From Bolinopsis microptera (taxonomy: Eukaryota > Ctenophora > Tentaculata > Lobata > Bolinopsidae): DNA of 64,000 nucleotides. The notes beneath the pieces are model-generated. The model ran no database searches. It saw only the letters and a program-made list of their open reading frames with translations, and had not been told where the DNA came from. The position numbers and the translations under genes are program-made. This document shows positions 54,203 through 64,000 of this stretch, in pieces. Position 1 is the first letter of the stretch. Each line of letters opens with the position of its first letter. The stretch lies in NCBI RefSeq assembly GCF_026151205.1, contig NC_087084.1, positions 4,023,538 to 4,087,537 of the forward strand, given 5' to 3'.

Positions 54203-55990
54203 ATGGGAAAATCAAAAGGAAAATATCAACCTCCAAAAAATGGGCATGCAAACAAAGGTAAGTTTATTGTTACAGATCCAAATTAAAGTGTTAGTTACAG
54301 TAAGCTAGATCATTCAATGTTGAAAACAGTCATATAAATATAATAACAGAGTTCATATATGAATAATAGAGTTCAGTAATTTACCAAAATTGAAATTGTA
54401 TCCTATTTCAGGATCTCCAAAGATCGAAGCAGTGGAAGAAAAACAGTTGGAGCAGAAAGAGTTGGAACCCATATTTGATCTTCAATGGCACTCTTACATA
54501 GCTCTAGGACTATTCGTTAGCGTCTATCTTAAGTGTACATCAGCTTCAATCCCTAGTGGGGATGCAGGTTTGTAATTGAACATTTTAAACACAATCATGA
54601 CTTTAAATAATGCAAATTACATAAAACAAATAATCTTGAATACAAAATTTATTATGATTATTAGTGGATGATTTTGTTCCAATTGCTTTTTTAGTGCCAG
54701 CAATCTTGCCTTATTAAGGTATTAGAAAGTCTAGAAATGAGAAAAGGCAATTTTTTGAGAAAAGACAAATAAAAAGAAACAAGTTTTATCTAGTCCTGTA
54801 GACTAATCTTTCCTTTCTGCTTTTCCAAAAGAAATTGTCTTTTCTTAATCACTACATTTTCTTAGGAGACTTCATCATGGCGGCGCAACATTTCGGAGTA
54901 GCGCACCCTCCAGGGTACCCTCTCTACGTAACAGCTGGATACGTGTGGATGAAAATTATGCCCTTTGGAAATCCTGCTTTCAAGCTCAACGTTCTCACTA
55001 GTTTCATTGGTGGTTTAGCTGCTTTTGTTGTTTACCTCACCACGTATAAGTTAGTAAATTTTTGTAGAAGGATTACATTTGTGGCCATTGATGTTTAACT
55101 TACTTTTTTACTTGCATTCAACTAATAGTATTAAGACTTTAAGACCAAAGATTATAGTAACAAATTAATTTTTAAAACAAGCTGATTTCTAAGTTCACTG
55201 TTTCGCAGGATCACCAAGTTCATCCCAAGCGCGGTGTTTGCAAGTACAGTTTTTGGTTTCTCCCATTTGATCTGGTTTCACTCAGTGGGAGCTGAGATAT
55301 TCTCCCTTAACAACTTGTTTTGTTCTCTACTTCTCTACTGGGTTGTGAGATTCCAGCAGGCTGACGTGTCAAACAGAGCAAGGGTATGTTATAACATGTA
55401 CATAATGTATTGCATAAATATAGTGTAAAAACTTCGTTACTTCTCATTTTCACCTCTAGCTCGTTATTTAGTTAGTACTTATGATTTTTACCTAATTTTT
55501 GTTATTTTAGAATTAGGCTTTAAAGGTTTAAATCCTACAATGGTATAATTCACGGGAATTTTAATTTAACGATAAATATCCATTTCAGGTAGCAATGGAG
55601 GCAAGTGTCTTATCTGGTCTTAGCATGTGCAATCAACATACCAGTGCTTTATTCATTGTAGTTATAGGTGGTTGGATGTTCTTATCTCTTCTAAAAGATA
55701 AGGTACGTGAGTTTTTAGCATATTTTAGCGAGATTCTGTACTTTTGGTTGAATGAACTAACTCAAACTTAGTTGATTTCGGACGAAATCTAATCAAGAAT
55801 AAGTTTTACCTAAAACAAAGCAGTATACTGTTTTAATTCACCTAATTCCTCTTTCAGGCGATAACAATGCAACAGTTTCTGCACACAGGAGTGGCATTTG
55901 GAGCAGCACTGACACCTTACATACAACTCCCTGTTAGCGCATACTTTGCTAAAGCACCTAGCACGTGGGGCGATCAGCGCACTGTAGCAG
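54203..55990 (+). CDS. TMEM260: TMEM260-like protein O-mannosyltransferase, first six exons (partial)
   Basis: Exons: 54203-54257, 54412-54567, 54866-55049, 55209-55383, 55589-55702, 55858-55990, with consistent phases. The protein starts MGKSKGKYQPPKNGHANK, then IPSGDAG + DFIMAAQHFGVAHPPGYPL, a DUF2723/TMEM260 signature (GDxGE...LGVAHPPGYPL) at a membrane segment, then FSHLIWFHSVGAEIFSLNNLF, a helix around ALFIVVIGGWMFL, LTPYIQLP and WGDQRT. TMEM260 is an ER multi-pass enzyme that O-mannosylates IPT domains of plexins and related receptors. GDAGD replaces the usual GDxGE. The last exon ends in phase 1 (GTAGCAG|GTGACT). The remaining exons are not in the next 8 kb, so the following intron spans the minisatellite and exceeds the window. 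Confidence 0.92.
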
Positions 55991-56965
55991 GTGACTAACA
56001 AATATTACAAATATTTATAATTATAAATATGTAATATCTTAATTAATCAATTGAATGGTTTAGTTTAACCAAATTATGGTTAATTTTTAGGAGTACTGTA
56101 AGGAAAAACAGAATGTTTGTTTCCCCAAAACACCTTTTCCGTCGATATTCATTGATTTAATCGATTTATTCATCGATTTATTCATCGATTTATTCATCGA
56201 TTATGTGAGTGTGGAATGCTGACGTACTACATTCGAACATAGTTTACATACTGTACCTGGTAGATGTAACGTCGTACCCTAAATCTAATTGTAATGTTCT
56301 TTACTTTAGAGTCTGTTGTTGTGTGAAACTACGTGAGCTATAACAATGTAATCTTTCAGATAATAGTCGTGAATATATGAATTTTAATTAAATACGACTG
56401 AAAGTTGGACTAACTAAATAAATGGTGATTTTCTCATCTCCATAATATTATCTTCTCTCCTTTATTATGCAAATGAGAATTATACGGTCTGCCTAGATTG
56501 TTTACTAAAATATGCAAATTAAAACAACATTTGCATAACAATAGAGTTCTTGACATTGTTGATTGTACAGCTCTTGACTTCGTACTAAATCTGCATGGTA
56601 AGATTTGTCTAGATCTTTCAAACAAACACACAGTTAGCTGTTACATAACACTTACACTTACAAAACTATTAGCTGTAATACTTACTTACACTGAAGGATG
56701 GTGGAGTGACGATTAATATAAAGGAAAGTGTTGGCGACCTTACACAGCGCATTTTTCTAATTGGAGATAGCTACAAAATTTAGCCCACTCTTTTGGACCT
56801 TTTGCTGTGCCATGTTTCTCAGAGCTCTGATCAGCTCAAAGTCTCACTACTTTTGTCATTAGCATCTGTCTGCGTGTAGACGTCCTAAAGGAAGAACTTT
56901 ATAGTTTATAAGTTCAACACTTAGTGTTAGCATTTTAACACGTCTTGCAAGCCCCGGTGTAGTGT
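55991..56965. other. Intron sequence, no exon recognised
   Basis: AT-rich intron of the TMEM260-like gene. A small 15-bp tandem repeat (ATCGATTTATTC) lies at 56155-56203. The frames at 56434-56631 and 56498-56716 overlap on opposite strands and show no motif. Confidence 0.5.
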
Positions 56966-56979
56966 AGACTGCAGTTTTA

Positions 56980-59900
56980 CAGACACACAAATACAGCTGT
57001 GAACAGTTGTTGAGTCAGCTGTGAACTGTTGTTGAGTCAGCTGTGAACTGTTGTTGAGTCAGCTGTGAACTGTTGTTCAGTCAGCTGTGAACTGTTGTTG
57101 AGTCAGCTGTGAACTGTTGTTGAGTCAGCTGTGAACTGTTGTTCAGTTAGCTGTGAACAGTTGTTGAGTCAGCTGTGAACTGTTGTTGAGTCAGCTGTGA
57201 ACTGTTGTTGAGTCAGCTGTGAACAGTTGTTGAGTCAGCTGTGAACTGTTGTTGAGTCAGTTGTGAACTGATGTTGAGTCAGCTGTGAACTGTTGATGAG
57301 TCAGCTGTGAACTGTTGTTGAGTCAGCTGTGAACTGTTGTTCAGTCAGCTGTGAACAGTTGTTGAGTCAGCTGTGAACTGTTGTTCAGTCAGCTGTGAAC
57401 TGTTGTTGAGTCAGCTGTGAACTGTTGTTGAGTCAGCTGTGAACAGTTGTTCAGTCAGCTGTGAACTGTTGTTGAGTCAGCTGTGAACTGTTGTTGAGTC
57501 AGCTGTGAACAGTTGATGAGTCAGCTGTGAACAGTTGTTGAGTCAGCTGTGAACTGTTGTTCAGTCAGCTGTTCACTGTTGTTGAGTCAGCTGTGAACTG
57601 TTGTTGAGTCAGCTGTGAACTGTTGTTGAGTCAGCTGTGAACTGTTGTTGAGTCAGCTGTGAACTGTTGTTGAGTCAGCTGTGAACAGTTGTTGAGTCAG
57701 CTGTGAACAGTTGTTGAGTCAGCTGTGAACTGTTGTTGAGTCAGCTGTGAACTGTTGTTGAGTCAGCTGTGAACTGTTGTTGAGTCAGCTGTGAACTGTT
57801 GTTCAGTCATCTGTGAACTGTTGCTGTGAACGATTGTTGAGACTCATATTAGTTTTACAGACACACAAATACAGCTGTGAACTGTTGATGAGTCAGCTGT
57901 GAACTTTTGTTGAGTCAGCTGTGAACTGTTGTTGAGTCAGCTGTGAACTGTTGTTGAGTCAGCTGTGAACTGTTGTTGAGTCAGCTGTGAACTGTTGACG
58001 AGTCAGCTGTGAACTGTTGTTGAGTCAGCTGTGAACTGTTGATGAGTCAGCTGTGAACTGTTGTTCAGTCAGCTGTGAACTGTTGAGGAGTCAGCTGTGA
58101 ACTGTTGTTCAGTCAGCTGTGAACTGTTGTTGAGTCAGCTGTGAACTGTTGACGAGTCAGCTGTGAACTGTTGTTGAGTCAGCTGTGAACTGTTGTTGAG
58201 TCAGCTGTGAACTGTTGTTGAGTCAGCTGTGAACTGTTGATGAGTCAGCTGTGAACTGTTGTTGAGTCAGCTGTGAACTGTTGTTGAGTCAGCTGTGAAC
58301 TGTTGTTGAGTCAGCTGTGAACTGTTGTTGAGTCAGCTGTGAACTGTTGTTGAGTCAGCTGTGAACTGTTGATGAGTCAGCTGTGAACTGTTGATGAGTC
58401 AGCTGTGAACTGTTGTTGAGTCAGCTGTGAACTGTTGTTGAGTCAGCTGTGAACTGTTGTTGAGTCAGCTGTGAACTGTTGACGAGTCAGCTGTGAACTG
58501 TTGTTGAGTCAGCTGTGAACTGTTGTTGAGTCAGCTGTGAACTGTTGATGAGTCAGCTGTGAACTGTTGATGAGTCAGCTGTGAACTGTTGTTGAGTCAG
58601 CTGTGAACTGTTGTTGAGTCAGCTGTGAACTGTTGTTGAGTCAGCTGTGAACTGTTGTTGAGTCAGCTGTGAACTGTTGTTGAGTCAGCTGTGAACTGTT
58701 GTTGAGTCAGCTGTGAACTGTTGTTGAGTCAGCTGTGAACTGTTGTTGAGTCAGCTGTGAACTGTTGTTGAGTCAGCTGTGAACTGTTGTTGAGTCAGCT
58801 GTGAACTGTTGTTCAGTCAGCTGTGAACTGTTGTTGAGTCAGCTGTGAACTGTTGTTGAGTCAGCTGTGAACTGTTGTTGAGTCAGCTGTGAACTGTTGA
58901 TGAGTCAGCTGTGAACTGTTGTTCAGTCAGCTGTGAACTGTTGTTCAGTCAGCTGTGAACTGTTGTTGAGTCAGCTGTGAACTGTTGTTGAGTCAGCTGT
59001 GAACTGTTGTTCAGTCAGCTGTGAAAAGTTGTTCAGTCAGCTGTGAACTGTTGTTGAGTCAGCTGTGAACTGTTGTTCAGTCAGCTGTGAACTGTTGTTG
59101 AGTCAGCTGTGAACTGTTGTTGAGTCAGCTGTGAACTGTTGTTGAGTCAGCTGTGAACTGTTGTTGAGTCAGCTGTGAACTGTTGTTGAGTCAGCTGTGA
59201 ACTGTTGTTGAGTCAGCTGTGAACTGTTGTTGAGTCAGCTGTGAACTGTTGTTCAGTCAGCTGTGAACTGTTGTTCAGTCACCTGTGAACTGTTGTTTAG
59301 TCAGCTGTGAACTGTTGTTGAGTCAGCTGTGAACTGTTGTTGAGTCAGCTGTGAACTGTTGTTGAGTCAGCTGTGAACTGTTGTTCAGTCAGCTGTGAAC
59401 TGTTGTTGAGTCAGCTGTGAACTGTTGTTCAGTCAGCTGTGAACTGTTGTTCAGTCAGCTGTGAACTGTTGTTGAGTCAGCTGTGAACTGTTGTTCAGTC
59501 AGCTGTGAACTGTTGTTCAGTCAGCTGTGAACTGTTGTTCAGTCAGCTGTGAACTGTTGTTGAGTCAGCTGTGAACTGTTGTTGAGTCAGCTGTGAACTG
59601 TTGTTCAGTCAGCTGTGAACAGTTGCTGTGAACGGTTGTTGAGTCAGCTGTGAACTGTTGTTGAGTCAGCTGTGAACTGTTGTTCAGGCAGCTGTGAACT
59701 GTTGTTCAGTCAGCTGTGAACTGTTGTTCAGTCACCTGTGAACTGTTGTTTAGTCAGCTGTGAACTGTTGTTGAGTCAGCTGTGAACTGTTGTTGAGTCA
59801 GCTGTGAACTGTTGTTCAGTCAGCTGTGAACAGTTGCTGTGAACGGTTGTTGAGTCAGCTGTGAACTGTTGTTGAGTCAGCTGTGAACTGTTGTTGAGTC

Positions 59901-62786
59901 AGCTGTGAACTGTTGTTGAGTCAGCTGTGAACTGTTGTTGAGTCAGCTGTGAACTGTTGTTGAGTCAGCTGTGAACTGTTGTTGAGTCAGCTGTGAACTG
60001 TTGTTGAGTCTGCTGTGAACTGTTGTTGAGTCAGCTGTGAACTGTTGTTGAGTCAGCTGTGAACAGTTGTTGAGTCAGCTGTGAACTGTTGTTGAGTCAG
60101 CTGTGAACAGTTGTTGAGTCAGCTGTGAACTGTTGTTGAGTCAGCTGTGAACTGTTGTTGAGTCAGCTGTGAACTGTTGTTGAGTCAGCTGTGAACTGTT
60201 GTTGAGTCAGCTGTGAACTGTTGTTGAGTCAGCTGTGAACTGTTGTTGAGTCAGCTGTGAACTGTTGTTCAGTCAGCTGTGAACTGTTGTTGAGTCAGCT
60301 GTGAACTGTTGTTGAGTCAGCTGTGAACTGTTGTTGAGTCAGCTGTGAACTGTTGTTGAGTCAGCTGTGAACTGTTGTTGAGTCAGCTGTGAACTGTTGT
60401 TGAGTCAGCTGTGAACGTTGTTGAGTCAGCTGTGAACTGTTGTTGAGTCAGCTGTGAACTGTTGTTGAGTCAGCTGTGAACTGTTGTTGAGTCAGCTGTG
60501 AACTGTTGTTGAGTCAGCTGTGAACTGTTGTTGAGTCAGCTGTGAACTGTTGTTGAGTCAGCTGTGAACTGTTGTTGAGTCAGCTGTGAACTGTTGTTGA
60601 GTCAGCTGTGAACTGTTGTTGAGTCAGCTGTGAACTGTTGTTGAGTCAGCTGTGAACTGTTGTTGAGTCAGCTGTGAACTGTTGTTGAGTCAGCTGTGAA
60701 CTGTTGTTGAGTCAGCTGTGAACTGTTGTTGAGTCAGCTGTGAACTGTTGTTGAGTCAGCTGTGAACTGTTGTTGAGTCAGCTGTGAACTGTTGTTGAGT
60801 CAGCTGTGAACTGTTGTTGAGTCAGCTGTGAACTGTTGTTGAGTCAGCTGTGAACTGTTGTTGAGTCAGCTGTGAACTGTTGTTGAGTCAGCTGTGAACT
60901 GTTGTTGAGTCAGCTGTGAACTGTTGTTGAGTCAGCTGTGAACTGTTGTTGAGTCAGCTGTGAACTGTTGTTGAGTCAGCTGTGAACTGTTGTTCAGTCA
61001 GCTGTGAACTGTTGTTGAGTCAGCTGTGAACTGTTGTTGAGTCAGCTGTGAACTGTTGTTGAGTCAGCTGTGAACTGTTGTTGAGTCAGCTGTGAACTGT
61101 TGTTGAGTCAGCTGTGAACAGTTGTTGAGTCAGCTGTGAACTGTTGTTGAGTCAGCTGTGAACTGTTGTTGAGTCAGCTGTGAACTGTTGACGAGTCAGC
61201 TGTGAACTGTTGTTGAGTCAGCTGTGAACTGTTGATGAGTCAGCTGTGAACTGTTGTTCAGTCAGCTGTGAACTGTTGTTCAGTCAGCTGTGAACTGTTG
61301 TTGAGTCAGCTGTGAACTGTTGTTGAGTCAGCTGTGAACTGTTGTTCAGTCAGCTGTGAAAAGTTGTTCAGTCAGCTGTGAACTGTTGTTGAGTCAGCTG
61401 TGAACTGTTGTTCAGTCAGCTGTGAACTGTTGTTGAGTCAGCTGTGAACTGTTGTTGAGTCAGCTGTGAACTGTTGTTGAGTCAGCTGTGAACTGTTGTT
61501 GAGTCAGCTGTGAACTGTTGTTGAGTCAGCTGTGAACAGTTGTTGAGTCAGCTGTGAACTGTTGTTGAGTCAGCTGTGAACTGTTGTTGAGTCAGCTGTG
61601 AACTGTTGTTGAGTCAGCTGTGAACTGTTGTTCAGGCAGCTGTGAACTGTTGTTCAGTCAGCTGTGAACTGTTGTTCAGTCACCTGTGAACTGTTGTTTA
61701 GTCAGCTGTGAACTGTTGTTGAGTCAGCTGTGAACTGTTGTTGAGTCAGCTGTGAACTGTTGTTGAGTCAGCTGTGAACTGTTGTTCAGTCAGCTGTGAA
61801 CTGTTGTTGAGTCAGCTGTGAACTGTTGTTCAGTCAGCTGTGAACTGTTGTTCAGTCAGCTGTGAACTGTTGTTGAGTCAGCTGTGAACTGTTGTTCAGT
61901 CAGCTGTGAACTGTTGTTCAGTCAGCTGTGAACTGTTGTTCAGTCAGCTGTGAACTGTTGTTGAGTCAGCTGTGAACTGTTGTTGAGTCAGCTGTGAACT
62001 GTTGTTCAGTCAGCTGTGAACAGTTGCTGTGAACGGTTGTTGAGTCAGCTGTGAACTGTTGTTGAGTCAGCTGTGAACTGTTGTTCAGGCAGCTGTGAAC
62101 TGTTGTTCAGTCAGCTGTGAACTGTTGTTCAGTCACCTGTGAACTGTTGTTTAGTCAGCTGTGAACTGTTGTTGAGTCAGCTGTGAACAGTTGTTGAGTC
62201 AGCTGTGAACTGTTGTTCAGTCAGCTGTGAACAGTTGCTGTGAACGGTTGTTGAGTCAGCTGTGAACTGTTGTTGAGTCAGCTGTGAACTGTTGTTGAGT
62301 CAGCTGTGAACTGTTGTTGAGTCAGCTGTGAACTGTTGTTGAGTCAGCTGTGAACTGTTGTTCAGTCAGCTGTGAACTGTTGTTGAGTCAGCTGTGAACT
62401 GTTGTTGAGTCAGCTGTGAACTGTTGTTGAGTCTGCTGTGAACTGTTGTTCAGTCAGCTGTGAACTGTTGTTGAGTCAGCTGTGAACAGTTGTTGAGTCA
62501 GCTGTGAACTGTTGTTGAGTCAGCTGTGAACAGTTGTTGAGTCAGCTGTGAACTGTTGTTGAGTCAGCTGTGAACTGTTGTTGAGTCAGCTGTGAACTGT
62601 TGTTGAGTCAGCTGTGAACAGTTGTTGAGTCAGCTGTGAACTGTTGTTGAGTCAGCTGTGATCAGTTGTTGAGTCAGCTGTGAACTGTTGTTGAGTCAGC
62701 TGTGAACAGTTGTTGAGTCAGCTGTGAACTGTTGTTGAGTCAGCTGTGAACTGTTGTTCAGTCAGCTGTGAACTGTTGTTGAGTCC
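56980..62786. repeat. 5.8 kb minisatellite, 22-bp unit with AP-1 and E-box motifs
   Basis: About 260 units of 22 bp built on TTGAGTCAGCTGTGAACTG plus TTG. Most contain TGAGTCA, the AP-1 consensus, overlapping CAGCTG. A frequent variant reads TTCAGTCAGC and loses the AP-1 core. Shared odd units (AGTTGCTGTGAACGGTTG, GTGAAAAGTTG, TCACCTGTGAACTG, TTCAGGCAGC) recur about 2.3-2.4 kb apart, for example near 59.0/61.35 and 59.62/62.03 kb, so blocks have been duplicated. Intronic in the TMEM260-like gene. Confidence 0.96.
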
Positions 62787-63317
62787 CCATATCCAAAAAA
62801 TTTTTAATTTCCTACATTCTCAATTTTTTCGTTTTCCGTGGCCCGCTCGCTTCGCGAGTCTTTGTATTCGCGCGGTTCAAAGATTTTTCATGGCGGATTC
62901 CAGATTCTCAATTTTACTTTTTTGGGCCCGGAATGCTTTTTAATAGATATTCCTAGGTTACTTTTGGGGGCGAAGCCCCCGAAAATTTTGGAAATTTAAA
63001 CTAGATTTGGCCTCCTGGAACGAATCTGACAATGGAGAACGATTTTAGCATACTATTTTCTGATTTCAATTTTATTGGGATAAATTGTCTGGATTCTAGA
63101 ATCCCTAAACACTTGGCTTAACTAAAGCACGAAATAGGAGACAGCATGAAGTATCAAGAGTTTATAATTTTGGCAAGAATCACAAGTCAATGTTTGACGT
63201 TACTTTAGTTGTATCACGTGCTTTCTGAAAACTGTTACATGCGATGTTTTAACGATAAATACGGGATTGTAAATTTTGCTCATACTTAAAGCTCTTGATC
63301 AGTTTTATAAATTCTGA
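62787..63317. other. Intron or intergenic stretch, no gene recognised
   Basis: Begins with GC-richer sequence (GGCCCGCTCGCTTCGCGAGT) then AT-rich DNA. The frame at 62746-62943 runs out of the minisatellite and has no motif. Confidence 0.4.
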
Positions 63318-63325
63318 GTCAAGAT

Positions 63326-63731
63326 GGGGGGGGGGGCCAATGACTACCAATGGAGACTTTTGGGGACTAATGGGGACTAAAAATCATGGGGACTAGAGGT
63401 CAACTCGTTGACGTAATTTGTCCCCATAAGTCCCCAGAATTTTTGACAGTTATTTATGGTTTTCAAGTTAGTTAGGTACTCTAACAGCCCTCAAGTAGCT
63501 CCCAAGAAGTCAGGAATGTCCAGTGACCATTTATAAATATTCTAGACTTCAGTCTTGAGAAGTTTACGATCTGGTCTGGAGAAGCCAGATTTTTTGAAAT
63601 CTAAATGGGGACTAATGGAGACTTTTGGGGACTAATGGGGACTAAAAATGGGGACTCGGGGTAAAATCGTTGACGTAATTCCCCAAGTCCCCAAAAGTAG
63701 TCATTGCCCCCCCCCCCCCCCCCCCCCCCCC
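63326..63731. mobile_element. Poly-G-ended MITE with perfect 8-bp TSD
   Basis: The element begins with 11 G and GCCAATGACTAC and ends with TAGTCATTG and about 25 C. GTCAAGAT flanks it on both sides (63318-63325 and 63732-63739). Internal copies of GGGGACTAATGGGGACTAAA lie in both halves. No coding content. An 8-bp duplication is usual for hAT-type transposition. Confidence 0.85.
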
Positions 63732-63853
63732 GTCAAGATCAATCCAAGATATGTATATTTAGCAAAGTGATACCTAACTAGGATCAGGAGCATGTAAAGA
63801 TAATTCATGCAAAAATGATTTCCACCCGATTAATGTCTTAATGTGATAGCTAC

Positions 63854-63999
63854 CTCAACTTAGGTTGATTCGGTATGAATTCATAGGGCTGATGCCCTGG
63901 GTGACACCTCTTAAAATGAACTATTAGATTATCGGCTCGAGTACAAACTTCTTTGCATATACCGCATTGGACCTCGGATTTAGACTTGAACTTTGGACG
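63854..63999 (-). CDS. C2H2 zinc-finger exon (partial, runs off the window)
   Basis: Open frame from the window edge to a donor AAGTTGAG|GTAGCT at 63854. It encodes KSEVQCGICKEVC, then RADNLIVHFKRCHPG: C-x2-C-x12-H-x4-H, a canonical C2H2 spacing, followed by QPYEFIPNQPKLR. The rest of the gene lies beyond 64000 and further exons to the left were not found. It could be a host transcription factor or part of a transposon; one exon does not decide. Confidence 0.55.
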
Positions 64000-64000
64000 A

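Noticed and set aside
56980-62786. CRISPR-like array
   Set aside because: Units are contiguous 22-bp repeats with no unique spacers, in an animal intron.

Overview
The window is animal nuclear DNA. It has short exons with GT-AG introns, secreted and transmembrane proteins built from EGF, thrombospondin type 1 (TSP1) and immunoglobulin (Ig) modules carried on phase-1 exons, a non-LTR retrotransposon, DNA transposons and very abundant AT-rich and tandemly repeated DNA. A marine invertebrate, possibly a non-bilaterian such as a cnidarian, fits, but I cannot fix the phylum from sequence alone. Gene models were made by hand: exon ends were chosen on splice sites and checked for matching intron phase.

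Layout. (1) 296-11638, minus: a twelve-exon gene A for a membrane receptor: signal peptide, two TSP1, two Ig, transmembrane helix, proline-rich juxtamembrane exon and tyrosine-rich tail. Its introns hold a 2.6 kb palindrome, a poly-G-ended inverted-repeat element and a 22-bp minisatellite of CACGTG boxes. (2) 15810-20998, minus: gene B, a second receptor with an unrelated repetitive stalk but the same juxtamembrane and tyrosine-tail exons, shared through a roughly 1 kb duplication. (3) 21728-23457, minus: a complete M14 metallocarboxypeptidase with all catalytic residues. (4) 23.6-30.6 kb: no convincing gene; foldback elements, an 11-bp minisatellite and a 0.6 kb polypurine tract inside an inverted-repeat element. 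(5) 30654-34137, minus: gene C, a secreted TSP1/EGF protein whose 3' end was not found. (6) 34986-37944: a 5'-truncated LINE between two 286-bp direct repeats. (7) 38549-49142: a 10.6 kb element with long terminal inverted repeats enclosing an intact ten-exon transposase-like gene T. (8) 50.0-53.7 kb: tandem and nested inverted-repeat elements. (9) 54203-55990, plus: the first six exons of a TMEM260-like O-mannosyltransferase, followed by a 5.8 kb 22-bp minisatellite with an AP-1 consensus in most units. (10) At the right edge a C2H2 zinc-finger exon (minus).

The most interesting feature is the pair of receptors. Two genes with different ectodomains and different transmembrane exons use nearly identical cytoplasmic signalling exons, and one duplicate was later hit by a retroelement with a clean 14-bp target-site duplication. 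This looks like recruitment or conversion of a signalling tail between neighbouring surface receptors, an arrangement known in principle from immune and allorecognition clusters but not identifiable here as a named family. The second is the group of inverted-repeat elements with long poly-G/poly-C termini, one with a perfect 8-bp target-site duplication.
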